Assembly: GCF_030403745.1 (NCBI RefSeq)
Contig: NZ_JAQMWP010000016.1
Coordinates: forward strand, 124,001 to 188,000
Length of the DNA: 64,000 nucleotides
Source: Streptomyces sp. S.PB5
Lineage (GTDB): Bacteria > Actinomycetota > Actinomycetes > Streptomycetales > Streptomycetaceae
Direction of reading: 5' to 3'
The translations under genes were made by a program, and so were the position numbers. Below the pieces are notes generated by a model that was given only the letters and a program-made list of their open reading frames with translations, ran no database searches and was not told the DNA's origin. The number at the start of each line of letters is the position of its first letter. Within the stretch, counting starts at the first letter, position 1. Of this stretch, positions 16,258-24,774 are shown one piece after another.

Positions 16258-16414
16258 CGGCGCTCCGAGTCACCGCAGGCCCGACAGCGACCCCTGGTCG
16301 ACGCCTACCACAACCCGGCCGGGAGGAGCCCAGACCTCACCACGAGAAGGACCCGACACCAGGAGTAGCACCTGGTCGCGCCGAACGAACCCGTTCAGCA
16401 CGCTGCCGCACTGA

Positions 16415-16618
16415 TCACCGCTCGGCCGCCTCGTCGGCCGGTTCGCCGAGCTGCTCGGCCAGCTGGAAGAGCGCGGGCAGGGCGCCGGCGACGGCAGCCC
16501 GGTCGGCGCCGTCGAGGCCGGCCAGAGCCGCGTCCATGCGGCGCTCATGGGCGGCAGTCCAGGCGGCGAGCCGCTCACGCCCGGCCAGGAAAAGACCGGC
16601 ATCGAATTCCAGCCGCAT
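16415..16618 (-). pseudogene. MarR-family regulator, C-terminal remnant
   Basis: Minus-strand frame starting about 16618 reads MRLEFDAGLFLAGRERLAAWTAAHERRMDAALAGLDGADRAAVAGALPALFQLAEQL. This is the terminal helical pair of a MarR-type regulator (W..AHERRMxxALAGLxxADR). The winged-helix part is absent, and the frame abuts the end of the biosynthetic operon at 16627, so the gene was probably cut when that operon arrived. The 157 bases before it (16258-16414) hold nothing I recognise. Confidence 0.55.
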
Positions 16619-16626
16619 TTGTGCGC

Positions 16627-17559
16627 TTATGAGGACCCGTCGACGGCGGCAGCGGCCACAACCAGGTCCTGCCATGACATGCCCACACTCTTGAAAAGCT
16701 TTGGCCTCAGGGGCCTGACGTTCACAGCTCCGCATACAAGTTCGGACAAGTTGCCTGCGATCGCCTCAGTACCGATGTCGCCGGAGCGCAAAGGGATCAG
16801 GATGTCGCCTGCCTCGCTCAGCGCCGCGGCGCGCGCTTCGACGACCACTGTGGCCCGGGCGACGAATTCGGTGTCCACCTCTCGGGCCGTCGGTTCGTGA
16901 GACCCGATGGCTGCTACCACCGTGTGGGATGCGATATCGGTGGCCCGGAACAGGGGCGTACGCGATGTCGTGCAGCAGGCCACGATGTCGGCGGTCGCGA
17001 CGGCTTCCGAGGGGACCGTCTCTGCGTCCAGGCCGGCCTTCCGGCAGCGCTCGACCAGATTCGCTGCCTGCTCTGGGCGACGCGTGACGACACCGACCGA
17101 GACAATGGGGCGCACAGCCCGGATTGCCTCCACGTGGCCCCATGCCTGTGGTCCGGCCCCGAAGACGACGAGCCGTGCGGCATCCGGGACCGCCAGGTGG
17201 TCCACGGCCACGGCGGAAACCGCGGGGGTGCGCAGCAGGGTCAGGGCGGAGCCGTCGATCAGGGCTGTCGGGCGGAGCGTGGCCGCGTCCATCAGGAGGT
17301 AGGAGGCGATGATGCGTGGCTGCCCGCGGGCGGGGTTGCGGGGTGCGACTCCAGCGATCTTCACTCCGGTGTAGGAGGATGTCGTGGAGGGCATCAGCAG
17401 CAGCTGGCCCGCGTCGACGTCGAGCACGGTGCGGGGGATGTCCGCTTCGGGGTCCAGCCCTGCGCGCAGGGCTTGTTCCACTGCTTGGATGGCTTGTGGC
17501 ATGGGCAGCCGCCGTGCTAGTTCGTCGGCGTCGATCAGGGGCAGTGCTGAGGGGTTCAC
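16627..17559 (-). CDS. Ornithine cyclodeaminase / mu-crystallin family enzyme
   Basis: This 310-residue protein is of the OCD/mu-crystallin family: start LPLIDADELARRLPMPQAIQAVEQAL, a substrate-side block TVLDVDAGQLLLMPS, a Rossmann motif VVFGAGPQAWGHVEAI near residue 133, and SHEPTAREVDTEFVARA. Members are NAD(P)-dependent cyclodeaminases, imine reductases or amino-acid dehydrogenases (for example SbnB-like). The GTG start overlaps the aminotransferase stop (GTGA). It is the last gene of the seven-gene operon 24518-16627. Its likely role is reduction or cyclisation of an amino-acid-derived imine, but the substrate is unknown. Confidence 0.88.
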   Translation of the reverse strand: MNPSALPLIDADELARRLPMPQAIQAVEQALRAGLDPEADIPRTVLDVDAGQLLLMPSTTSSYTGVKIAGVAPRNPARGQPRIIASYLLMDAATLRPTALIDGSALTLLRTPAVSAVAVDHLAVPDAARLVVFGAGPQAWGHVEAIRAVRPIVSVGVVTRRPEQAANLVERCRKAGLDAETVPSEAVATADIVACCTTSRTPLFRATDIASHTVVAAIGSHEPTAREVDTEFVARATVVVEARAAALSEAGDILIPLRSGDIGTEAIAGNLSELVCGAVNVRPLRPKLFKSVGMSWQDLVVAAAAVDGSS

Positions 17560-18683
17560 GCACTCAGTTCCTTCAGGACATGTGAGGTCTTCTCCAGAGC
17601 GGCTGCCAGTTGGGCCGGTTCCTGCCCGTAGGTGAACCGCAGGTGGTGCTCGGTTCCGAAGTGGGCGCCGGCGCCGACCAGCACGCCGCCGCGGGCATGC
17701 AGTGCCTCGGCGACTTCGGTGCTGGACAGGTCCAGGTGGTAGCGGACGAAGGCCAGGGAGGTCGCCTGGGGCGGCACGGCCGAGAGTAACTGCTCATGGG
17801 AGGCGATCCACTGCTGCATCTGGGTCCAGCTCTCGCGGAGGAAGCCGCGGTAGCGGTTCAGCAGCCGGGTGCGGGTGACGGGAGTGAGCGCCAGTTCCGC
17901 GAGGGCCATGGCCGGGCCGGCCGCGGAGACGGTGGTGTATTCGTGTCGTTGGCGAAGTTTCGGCGTGAGCGTGGGTGGTGCGATCAGCCAGCCGAGACGC
18001 AGACCTGGCATGCCGAATGCCTTGGAGAGGCTGCCGACGCACACGACTCGGTCGTACCGCCCCCAGAAAGTGGGACTGGCCTCCTCGGTGTGGAGTTCGG
18101 TGCCGCGGTGCACTTCGTCGGAGAGGATCCATGCGCCTACGCGGTCCGCGATGGAGACGATCGCGCGTATCTCCTCATCGGTGAGGATGGTGCCCGCCGG
18201 GTTGTTGGGGGTTGTCACCGAGATGGCTCGGGTGTCCGGGCGGACCACGTCTGCCAGCGCGTCGATATCGGGGCGCCAGCCACGCTGCGGGTCCAGTGGG
18301 AATTCCTCGACAACGGCGCCCTGGTTGAGGGCAGCGCCCCAGACCTGGCGGTAGCCGGGTGACATCGTCACCACATGGTCCCCGGGTCGGATGAGGGTCT
18401 CGACGGCGACTGTGTTGGCCTCTGCCGCCCCGACCGTGACGATGACCTCCGAGGCGTGGTCCGCGCTCCCGGCGTGCCACTGCGCTATCAGCGCGCGCAA
18501 CTGGTCGGTGCCGCAGGTCGGGGGGTAGCTCAGCTCACTGTCGAGGAGCCGGCTCAGCGACTGTTCACTGTCCACGAGGTCGCGCAGCCGGATCGGCCGA
18601 CAGCCGCTGTCGGCCAGACTGTATGTGGCCGTGGCTCCCAGTCGCCCCTGCCATTCCAGCAGTTCGAACGGGGTGAAGGTCAT
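17556..18683 (-). CDS. Fold-type I PLP aminotransferase (class I/II)
   Basis: This 375-residue aminotransferase has the fold-type I landmarks: YPPTCGTDQLRALIA, SPGYRQVWGAAL, TTPNNPAGTILT (Asn161), ILSDEVHRG (Asp189) and the PLP lysine in GSLSKAFGMPGLRLGW (Lys221). It begins at ATG 18683 and overlaps the OCD-like gene by 4 bases. It resembles amino-acid aminotransferases of natural-product clusters more than housekeeping AspC. It could make or remove an alpha-amino group, or catalyse a beta/gamma-replacement. No product is assigned. Confidence 0.9.
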   Translation of the reverse strand: MTFTPFELLEWQGRLGATATYSLADSGCRPIRLRDLVDSEQSLSRLLDSELSYPPTCGTDQLRALIAQWHAGSADHASEVIVTVGAAEANTVAVETLIRPGDHVVTMSPGYRQVWGAALNQGAVVEEFPLDPQRGWRPDIDALADVVRPDTRAISVTTPNNPAGTILTDEEIRAIVSIADRVGAWILSDEVHRGTELHTEEASPTFWGRYDRVVCVGSLSKAFGMPGLRLGWLIAPPTLTPKLRQRHEYTTVSAAGPAMALAELALTPVTRTRLLNRYRGFLRESWTQMQQWIASHEQLLSAVPPQATSLAFVRYHLDLSSTEVAEALHARGGVLVGAGAHFGTEHHLRFTYGQEPAQLAAALEKTSHVLKELSA

Positions 18684-18728
18684 GGATATCCTCAGGGATT
18701 GGGCGGAATGTAGACGGTGGAGGCGGGG

Positions 18729-19718
18729 CTACTCGGCGCTGTCCACCTTGGCTGGATCACGTTCGACGACCGGGTCGAGGGCGGAGTCGATGCGGCGCAT
18801 CAGCGTCGGCTCGATGCGCAGGCCCGCGGCCTTCGCGCTCTCGCCTATCTGCTCCGGCCGGGAGGCTCCCACGATGGCCGCGGCGACGTTCGGGTTCTGT
18901 AGCGTCCAGGCGAGTGCGAGTTGTGCCTGGCTCAGGCCCAGCTCCTGAGCGATGGGGGTGAGCTGCTGCACCCTCTCCAGCACCTCGTCACGCAGGAAGG
19001 TCTTCACCCAGCCGGAACCCACCTCGTCCGTGGCCCGCGATCCCGTCGGCGGAGGGTGCCCGGGCCGGTACTTGCCGGTGAGCACACCTTGGGCGAGCGG
19101 CGACCAGACGATCTGGCCGATTCCCTCTCGTTCGCACAGGGGCACGATCTCCTCTTCGATGACACGCCAGAGCATCGAGTACTGGGGCTGGTTGGACACG
19201 AACCGGTCCAGGCCCAGTTCGCCGGCGAGTTTCATGGCCTGTGCGATCTGGTCCGCGGTCCACTCCGAGACGCCGATGTAGAGGACTTTGCCTTGCCGGA
19301 TGAGGTCGTCGAAGGTCTTGAGGGTCTCCTCCAGCGGTGTCCGGTGGTCGAAGCGATGCGCTTGGTACAGGTCGACGTAGTCGGTGCCGAGCCTCGTCAG
19401 CGAGCCGTTGATGGCCTCGGTGATGTGCTTGCGGGACAGGCCGCCGTCGTTCGGTCCGGGACCGGTCGGGAAGAACACCTTGGTGGAGATCACCAGGGAC
19501 TCACGACGCTGGCCTTTCAGTGCCTTGCCGAGTACGGCCTCGGCGGCGGTGCCCGCGTATACGTCGGCCGTGTCGAACGTGGTGATTCCGGCGTCCAGCG
19601 CCGCGTGGACGCACTGGACGGCCTGGTCATCGTCGATCTGGGCGCCGTGCGTGAGCCAGTTGCCGTAGGCGATCTCGCTGACCTGAAGTCCGCTACGACC
19701 CAGTTGCCTGAATTTCAT
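18729..19718 (-). CDS. Aldo/keto reductase
   Basis: This 329-residue TIM-barrel reductase starts MKFRQLGRSGLQVSEIAYGNW. The catalytic tetrad is visible: Asp49 and Tyr54 in FDTADVYAG, Lys80 in STKVFF, and His121 in DLYQAHRFD. It resembles the K+-channel beta-subunit branch of AKRs. It uses NADPH to reduce carbonyls. Its ATG overlaps the molybdopterin enzyme stop by 4 bases, and 45 bases separate it from the aminotransferase. In this operon it could reduce an aldehyde or ketone made by one of the oxygenases. Confidence 0.92.
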   Translation of the reverse strand: MKFRQLGRSGLQVSEIAYGNWLTHGAQIDDDQAVQCVHAALDAGITTFDTADVYAGTAAEAVLGKALKGQRRESLVISTKVFFPTGPGPNDGGLSRKHITEAINGSLTRLGTDYVDLYQAHRFDHRTPLEETLKTFDDLIRQGKVLYIGVSEWTADQIAQAMKLAGELGLDRFVSNQPQYSMLWRVIEEEIVPLCEREGIGQIVWSPLAQGVLTGKYRPGHPPPTGSRATDEVGSGWVKTFLRDEVLERVQQLTPIAQELGLSQAQLALAWTLQNPNVAAAIVGASRPEQIGESAKAAGLRIEPTLMRRIDSALDPVVERDPAKVDSAE

Positions 19719-21802
19719 CCGTAGTCCTCACTGCTGTCATCCCCGCGCGGAGGCAGGAGTGTGATCCGCACACGGTTGTCGTGGAAAACCGCTCCGCCGC
19801 CCATGTCCGCGTCCCGCTCGTCGACGGTGGCGTTCGGGCCGGAGCCGTCAGTCAGCTTGGGCCAGTGGCCCTTGGTCGTCATGGCGACGCCTGGGCGTAC
19901 GACATCGTCGATCCTGGCCAGGGCCTCAAAGGCGCCTCGGCTGTTGGCCACCTGGACGCGGTCACCGCTCGCGATGCCGCTCGCCGCGGCGTCCTTCGGG
20001 TGCAGCACGACATACGGCGGGCCGGCCCGGCGTCGCAGCGCCGACTTGTTCCCGAAGATGGTGTTGAGGAAGAAGTGGTTCGCCACGGAGAGGAGGACGA
20101 AGGGGAACGACTGTGCCAGCCGGGTGTCGTGCGTCTCGGTCGCCGGAACGTATCCGGCCACGGCGTCGAAGCCGTCCGCCTGGGCGGTCTCTGAAAGGAA
20201 TTCGAGTTTCCCGCTGGGGGTGGGGAATCCGTTCGCGAAGGGCACATGACCCTTCGGGTAGGAGAGCCGCGCCCATCCTCTGTCGCGCAGTGTGTCCACG
20301 GTGATGCCGGTCAGGGACGGGTGCCGGGAGTCGAGGAGTTCGCTCGCCAGTTCCTCGTCGCTGGCGTACAGCGCCGGTTCCGTCAGTTCCATGGCCCGGG
20401 CCAGGCGCCGGAAGGTCTCGGTCGTGGACAGACACTCCCCGGGCGGGGCGACCGCCGGTTCGTTCCAGGTGATGTACAGATGGCCGTAGCCGTCGTGCAC
20501 GTCCAGGTGCTCGGGCTGCATGGTGGCGGGCAGCACGATGTCCGCGTAGTCGGCGGTGTCGGTCTGGAAGTGATCCATGACCACCGTGAAGAGGTCTTCC
20601 CGGGCCAGGCCCTGGCGGATTCGGTTCTGATCGGGGGAACTGGCCAGCGGGTTGGCGCCGTAGACGATCAGTGACGTCACAGGCGGATCATCTGTCTCCA
20701 GCAGCCCTTCGGCCAGCCGCGTCATGGACAGGCTCCGAACGGGACGGCTCAGCAGGTCGTCCCGGTAGAGGGCCTCGCGGTTCCCGCCGAAGTAGCCGTC
20801 GGTTGAGTAGAGCAGACCGCCGCCGGGTCGCCGCCAGTCCCCGGTCACGGCGGGCAGGCAGGCGAGGGCTCGCAGGGCTGTGCCACCCCCGGCGTGACGC
20901 TGAATGCCCTGCGATACCCGGATGGCGGTGGGCCGGCTGCCCGCGATGCGCCGTCCGAGCCGGATGATCTCCTCCTCGGTCACCCCCGTCTCCTGTGCCG
21001 TGCGCCGCGGGGTGAACTCCAGCACTCTCTTCCGGAACGCTTCCCATCCCACGGTGTAGGTGTCCAGGTACTCGTGGTCCTCGGCACCCTCTTGGAGAAC
21101 CGCGTGCATGAGGCCCAGGGCGAGCGCCGCGTCCGTGCCCGGAAGGGGCGCGATGTGCTCGTCGGCCTGGGCCGCCGTACGGCTGCGGATCGGGTCGATG
21201 ACGACGACATGTGCACCGTCGTGCCGCGCGCGCTGGATCACCTTCCACAGGTGGTGGTGAGTCGTGAGGGGATTACTCCCCCACAGCAGGATCAGCCGGG
21301 AATACAGCAGATTCTCCGGGTCGATCCCGGTACTGGTGCCGAGTGTGTACTGGAGTCCGGCGAGACCGGCGATCGAGCAGATCGTCATGTCGTGGCGCGA
21401 AGCGCCCAGTACGTTCCAGAGCCTGCTGCCGGCCCGCCCCTGAAGCCCCTGAAGAAAACCGAGGGTTCCGGTTCCCTGGTACGGCCAGATCGCCTCGCCA
21501 CCATGGCGTTCGATGGTCTCCGTCAGCCGCCGCGCGATCTCACCGAGGGCACTGTCCCAGCTGATGCGCTCGAACCGGCCCTCGCCCTTGCGGCCGATGC
21601 GCCGCAGCGGGTGCAGCAGCCGGTCGGGCGCGCGGGTGTGCTCCAGGAACTGGTTGACTTTCACGCACAAGGTGCCCCTGGTGTAGGGATGGTCCGGGGT
21701 GCCGCGCAGCGCGATGGCCTCACCGTCTTGGACCGTCACTTGCCAGCTGCAGCCGTCCGGGCAGTCCAGCGGGCATGCTCCGGGGACTTGCGTGATACTC
21801 AT
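19715..21802 (-). CDS. Molybdopterin oxidoreductase (DMSO-reductase family) with 4Fe-4S cluster
   Basis: This 695-residue enzyme of the bis-MGD family has an N-terminal 4Fe-4S site, CPLDCPDGC then TLCVK (Cys10, Cys14, Cys18, Cys46). A candidate molybdenum-ligand region is MTICSIAGLAG. Further blocks are LLWGSNPLTTHH, VVIDPIRSRTA, YGANPLASSPDQ, VVMDHFQTDTADYADIVLPA and a C-terminal cap with LHPKDAAASGIASGDRV. No Tat signal is visible, so it is probably cytoplasmic. It overlaps the DapF-like gene by 4 bases and the AKR by 4. Mo enzymes are rare in small-molecule operons; the reaction (hydroxylation, N- or S-oxide reduction, dehydrogenation) is unknown. Confidence 0.9.
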   Translation of the reverse strand: MSITQVPGACPLDCPDGCSWQVTVQDGEAIALRGTPDHPYTRGTLCVKVNQFLEHTRAPDRLLHPLRRIGRKGEGRFERISWDSALGEIARRLTETIERHGGEAIWPYQGTGTLGFLQGLQGRAGSRLWNVLGASRHDMTICSIAGLAGLQYTLGTSTGIDPENLLYSRLILLWGSNPLTTHHHLWKVIQRARHDGAHVVVIDPIRSRTAAQADEHIAPLPGTDAALALGLMHAVLQEGAEDHEYLDTYTVGWEAFRKRVLEFTPRRTAQETGVTEEEIIRLGRRIAGSRPTAIRVSQGIQRHAGGGTALRALACLPAVTGDWRRPGGGLLYSTDGYFGGNREALYRDDLLSRPVRSLSMTRLAEGLLETDDPPVTSLIVYGANPLASSPDQNRIRQGLAREDLFTVVMDHFQTDTADYADIVLPATMQPEHLDVHDGYGHLYITWNEPAVAPPGECLSTTETFRRLARAMELTEPALYASDEELASELLDSRHPSLTGITVDTLRDRGWARLSYPKGHVPFANGFPTPSGKLEFLSETAQADGFDAVAGYVPATETHDTRLAQSFPFVLLSVANHFFLNTIFGNKSALRRRAGPPYVVLHPKDAAASGIASGDRVQVANSRGAFEALARIDDVVRPGVAMTTKGHWPKLTDGSGPNATVDERDADMGGGAVFHDNRVRITLLPPRGDDSSEDYG

Positions 21803-22722
21803 GGGCCCTCGCTTCCAGACGACCCCGGCGCCGCGCGCCGGGCGGCCAGCTCCGTGCGCAGCGAGGGCGAAAGAACGCCCCGCATCACCTCCCGCGCGGT
21901 TCCGGTCAGGCTGACCCGGCCGTCCCGTGCCACACTCACCTCGACGTCACCCCCGGGCATGCGGACTCTCACGTCCCGGCCGACGAAGCCGCGCGCGTGT
22001 GCCGCGGCCGCCGCGGCGCACGCGCCGCTCCCCGAAGCGGGCACATGGCCGGCGGCCCGCTCCCAGACCACCGCATCCAGCGTGTGGTCGTCGTGTACGC
22101 GTACGAACTCCACGTTGGTGCCCTCGGGATAGCGGGAATGCCAGGCCAGAGCGGGGCCCAGGCGCTGAGCCAGTTCCCCGTCGATCCGGTCCCTGAACAC
22201 GACGGTGTGCGGAACGCCCAGGTTCAGGTCGGTGACGGTGACCACCGTGTCCGGCCCCTGACCGGCGAGGGGGACAACAACGCCACCGACGCCGCTGTCC
22301 CCCTCGCCCTCCACGGTGGTGAACCGCGGCAGCCCCATGTCCACGCGCACCAGGCCGTCGGCGAAATCCACGATCCGGACCTCCGCGTCGCCGCCGCGTG
22401 TCCGAATCGCGAACGGCTTGCCCGCACGCCACTGCCCGACGTGGTGCTCGGCGAGGTACAGGGCGAACATGCGCAGTCCGTTGCCGCTCATCCCGCACTC
22501 GCTGCCGTCCGCGTTGAAGATGCGCAGCGATACCGGGGTGTCGGGCCTGGGAGGTTCCAGCGGCCCGAGGAGCAGCCCGTCCGCCCCTACTCCGTAGTTC
22601 CGGTCGCAGAGCAAGCGGACGGCCTCGGGGGCGGGCTCAGCGCCAAGGACCGTATCGCCGCATCCGGGGTCGACGAGCAGGTAGTCGTTGCCCAGCGCCT
22701 GGTACTTCACGAAGTCGCCCAT
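21799..22722 (-). CDS. DapF-fold protein with both catalytic cysteines replaced by serine
   Basis: This 307-residue protein starts GDFVKYQALGNDYLLVD and keeps DapF architecture: RNYGVGADGLLL, FNADGSECGMSGNGLR, and NLGVPHTVVF, YPEGTNVEFV and ASGSGACAAAAAA in the second half. In diaminopimelate epimerase the two catalytic cysteines are in MCGNG and ACGTG. Here those positions are Ser79 (MSGNG) and Ser230 (ASGSG), and the ERGxGET loop reads ERAAGHV. It is therefore unlikely to be housekeeping DapF. It may isomerise or epimerise another substrate, or act without proton exchange. It is coupled by 4 bases to the Mo enzyme. Confidence 0.9.
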   Translation of the reverse strand: MGDFVKYQALGNDYLLVDPGCGDTVLGAEPAPEAVRLLCDRNYGVGADGLLLGPLEPPRPDTPVSLRIFNADGSECGMSGNGLRMFALYLAEHHVGQWRAGKPFAIRTRGGDAEVRIVDFADGLVRVDMGLPRFTTVEGEGDSGVGGVVVPLAGQGPDTVVTVTDLNLGVPHTVVFRDRIDGELAQRLGPALAWHSRYPEGTNVEFVRVHDDHTLDAVVWERAAGHVPASGSGACAAAAAAHARGFVGRDVRVRMPGGDVEVSVARDGRVSLTGTAREVMRGVLSPSLRTELAARRAAPGSSGSEGP

Positions 22723-22742
22723 GAGCCGACGGCTGCGGCGGG

Positions 22743-23444
22743 TCAGTTCTTCGGGCGGTTGGCGAGGGCCGCCTCGTCGTGCTCGTCGCCGTACCACTTG
22801 TCCTTCCAGCGGGAGAAGGCGACGATCACGATGTCCCGGTGGCCGGGCCCGCCGTCCGCGGAGGTCACGTCCGTGACGTCGTGCTGGAGCGCCTTGTCGT
22901 CCAGGAGGACGGCCTGCCCGGCCGCCAGTGTGCCCGTCCAGAACGGCGCGTCGGCGCCCGGCTTCCACAGACGGGTCTCGCTTCCCCCGACGTTGTTCCG
23001 CCGCAGCACGGCGATCATGACGTACTCGTGTCCGTCGTGGTGCACACCCTCCGGAGTCAGCGGTCCGGGGCGCTGGCCGTCGGCCCTCGTGCGGTTCTGA
23101 TGGACGTTGATCTGCCAGTCCTCACCGCGGTCCAAATCCATCGCGTCCGCACCGAGTGTGATCATCGGGGTGAAGTCGGCGAGGATGGTCTCGTACGTGC
23201 GGCGCATACCACCGCCCACCTTGTTGAACTGCTTGTACGTGGTGTAGTCACGCTGCGGTAACTTCTCGTAGAGCCAGCCCTTGTCGCGTCCGGGTTCCGG
23301 CGTGAGCCGGTACTGAGCGAACCGTTTGAAACGCGTGCCGTTGCCCATGTACGGGTCGAGCGGGAGGTCTTCGTAGCTCTGGAGCATCTCCGGCGTGGCC
23401 GGAGGGAAATCGATGATCGAGAATCCTTGAGGGCCGAGTGCCAT
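22743..23444 (-). CDS. 2OG-Fe(II) dioxygenase family protein (isoleucine-dioxygenase-like)
   Basis: This 233-residue protein fits the 2OG-Fe dioxygenase family that includes free-amino-acid hydroxylases such as L-isoleucine 4-hydroxylase. The iron facial triad is visible: His135 and Asp137 in PEGVHHDGHEY, and His188 in KALQHDVTDV. Arg203 in GHRDIVIV would bind 2-oxoglutarate. The block DWQINVHQNRTRAD precedes the triad. GGAAAGG lies 9 bases before ATG 23444. Hydroxylation of a free amino acid as an early pathway step is the natural reading. Confidence 0.9.
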   Translation of the reverse strand: MALGPQGFSIIDFPPATPEMLQSYEDLPLDPYMGNGTRFKRFAQYRLTPEPGRDKGWLYEKLPQRDYTTYKQFNKVGGGMRRTYETILADFTPMITLGADAMDLDRGEDWQINVHQNRTRADGQRPGPLTPEGVHHDGHEYVMIAVLRRNNVGGSETRLWKPGADAPFWTGTLAAGQAVLLDDKALQHDVTDVTSADGGPGHRDIVIVAFSRWKDKWYGDEHDEAALANRPKN

Positions 23445-23471
23445 GACGCGGAGCCTTTCCTGTCAGACCGG

Positions 23472-24518
23472 TCAGTGAGCGGCGAGATCGGGCATGCGTT
23501 CGTCGAGGTAGCGTGCGGAGGAGTTGAGCCGCCACAGTGTTCCTCGGGCGATCGCGCGCCGCATGCGCTCCGACTCAGCAGCCGGGACGACCACGTTGTG
23601 GAACCAGCCGGCCGCGTGCCGGGAGTCGATGGTGATGTGCAGCTTGTGGTACACGATGCCGACGTCGGGCAGTCCGAGCCGCTCCCAGGCGTGCACGACC
23701 TGCACGAAACGGTCGGGCGCCAGCCACTCGGTCATTCCCAGGAATCCGACGGCCTCCGGGTACAGCTGCCGGTAGCGGCAAAGAAGCACAGCGAGATTTC
23801 CGGACAGAAGCGCGTTGGCGGTGAGTGACCGCTCCAGCTCGTCGGCGGGAATTTCGAAGACCCCGAAGATCTGGTTGAAGAGATGGGTGTGGACCTGTGA
23901 CGGGTCCCCGTTTCCCATCTCGTCCCAGAAGTTCTCGGCTATCTCCATCTTCGCGGCGCCGCTGGTGCCGACCTGCATCATGGCGAGAAGATCGTCGAAT
24001 CGCCCGTCGACGACCGATTCCTGGATCACATAGTTCCGCAGGTCGTCTTCCGTTGCCTGATTTCGGATGAACTCCCGGTAGTACGGGTGCTTGTAGACCC
24101 GGTGCTCACGGGCAAGTTTCTTCAGCCACGGAAGGAACGCGGAGGGGTCCGTCGGCGCGGCATCGAGCATACCGGGCTCCAGCATGGCGTCTTCGGTGGC
24201 CATGGTGGCCTGTTCGAGCAGACGGAGCACCTCTTGAACGACCACGGAACCTTCGGCGGTAGGCGCCTCGGGGAGTTGCGTCGAGAGCCCGTAGATACGG
24301 GAGAGCAGCAGTTGCTGGCCGTAGAAGGCTCCCTGATCACCGGCTGTGGACTGCGCGTTGAGTTCGCTGACGGCTTTCCGGAGATCCGCCCGCTCACCAG
24401 TGGTGAGTGACGCATCAAGATCCTGCGCGGAACGATTCAGCAGCGAGGATATCTCCTCAACCACCGGATAGATCTCCACGCCCGTTTTCTGATCGAGTAA
24501 GTGAACTTCTGTGCTCAC
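23472..24518 (-). CDS. Haem-oxygenase-like diiron oxidase (iron-containing redox enzyme family)
   Basis: This protein of 348 residues belongs to the haem-oxygenase-like diiron oxidase group. The helical core starts near residue 125, and probable metal ligands are visible: Glu167 in YVIQESVVDGRFDD, Glu200 and His210 in ENFWDEMGNGDPSQVHTHLF, and His294, Asp298 and His301 in HKLHITIDSRHAAGW. Relatives carry out N-oxygenation, C-C cleavage, azetidine formation or desaturation on amino-acid substrates. GTG 24518 is preferred because AGGAGG stands 4-5 bases upstream; ATG 24548 would extend it by ten residues. It is the first gene of the operon. Confidence 0.88.
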   Translation of the reverse strand: MSTEVHLLDQKTGVEIYPVVEEISSLLNRSAQDLDASLTTGERADLRKAVSELNAQSTAGDQGAFYGQQLLLSRIYGLSTQLPEAPTAEGSVVVQEVLRLLEQATMATEDAMLEPGMLDAAPTDPSAFLPWLKKLAREHRVYKHPYYREFIRNQATEDDLRNYVIQESVVDGRFDDLLAMMQVGTSGAAKMEIAENFWDEMGNGDPSQVHTHLFNQIFGVFEIPADELERSLTANALLSGNLAVLLCRYRQLYPEAVGFLGMTEWLAPDRFVQVVHAWERLGLPDVGIVYHKLHITIDSRHAAGWFHNVVVPAAESERMRRAIARGTLWRLNSSARYLDERMPDLAAH

Positions 24519-24545
24519 ACCGCCTCCTGTCGTATGCCAACTCTC

Positions 24546-24569
24546 CATGCCAGCGGCATTACCGGCATG
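24546..24569. promoter_or_regulatory. Inverted repeat upstream of the biosynthetic operon
   Basis: The arms CATGCC and GGCATG are separated by 12 bases and lie 28 bases before the GTG of the first operon gene. This could be an operator for a pathway regulator; the only regulator remnant nearby is the MarR piece at 16415. No confident -35/-10 pair was found in 24570-24774. Confidence 0.35.
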
Positions 24570-24774
24570 GTTACCTGCGGAACGCTAACTTCTCTGTTGT
24601 TCAAGGAGCTACATCACAAGGGGAGATTGACGTAACGAGAGGTCTTGACGCAGCTGGTATAAGGATGCGTGGCCACTGAACGTTGATGGCGCGATGCGCA
24701 TCATCCGCCATCGGTTGTCATGACGGGCGACGGCCTCAACGGCCGCCGCCCGCCTTGTGCATGCTGCTTGGGCG

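Noticed and set aside
21799..22722. Housekeeping diaminopimelate epimerase dapF
   Set aside because: Both catalytic cysteines are serine and the gene is embedded in a tailoring operon.
24643..24665. TTGACG and TATAAG as a plus-strand promoter
   Set aside because: Spacing is only 7 bases and no plus-strand gene follows.
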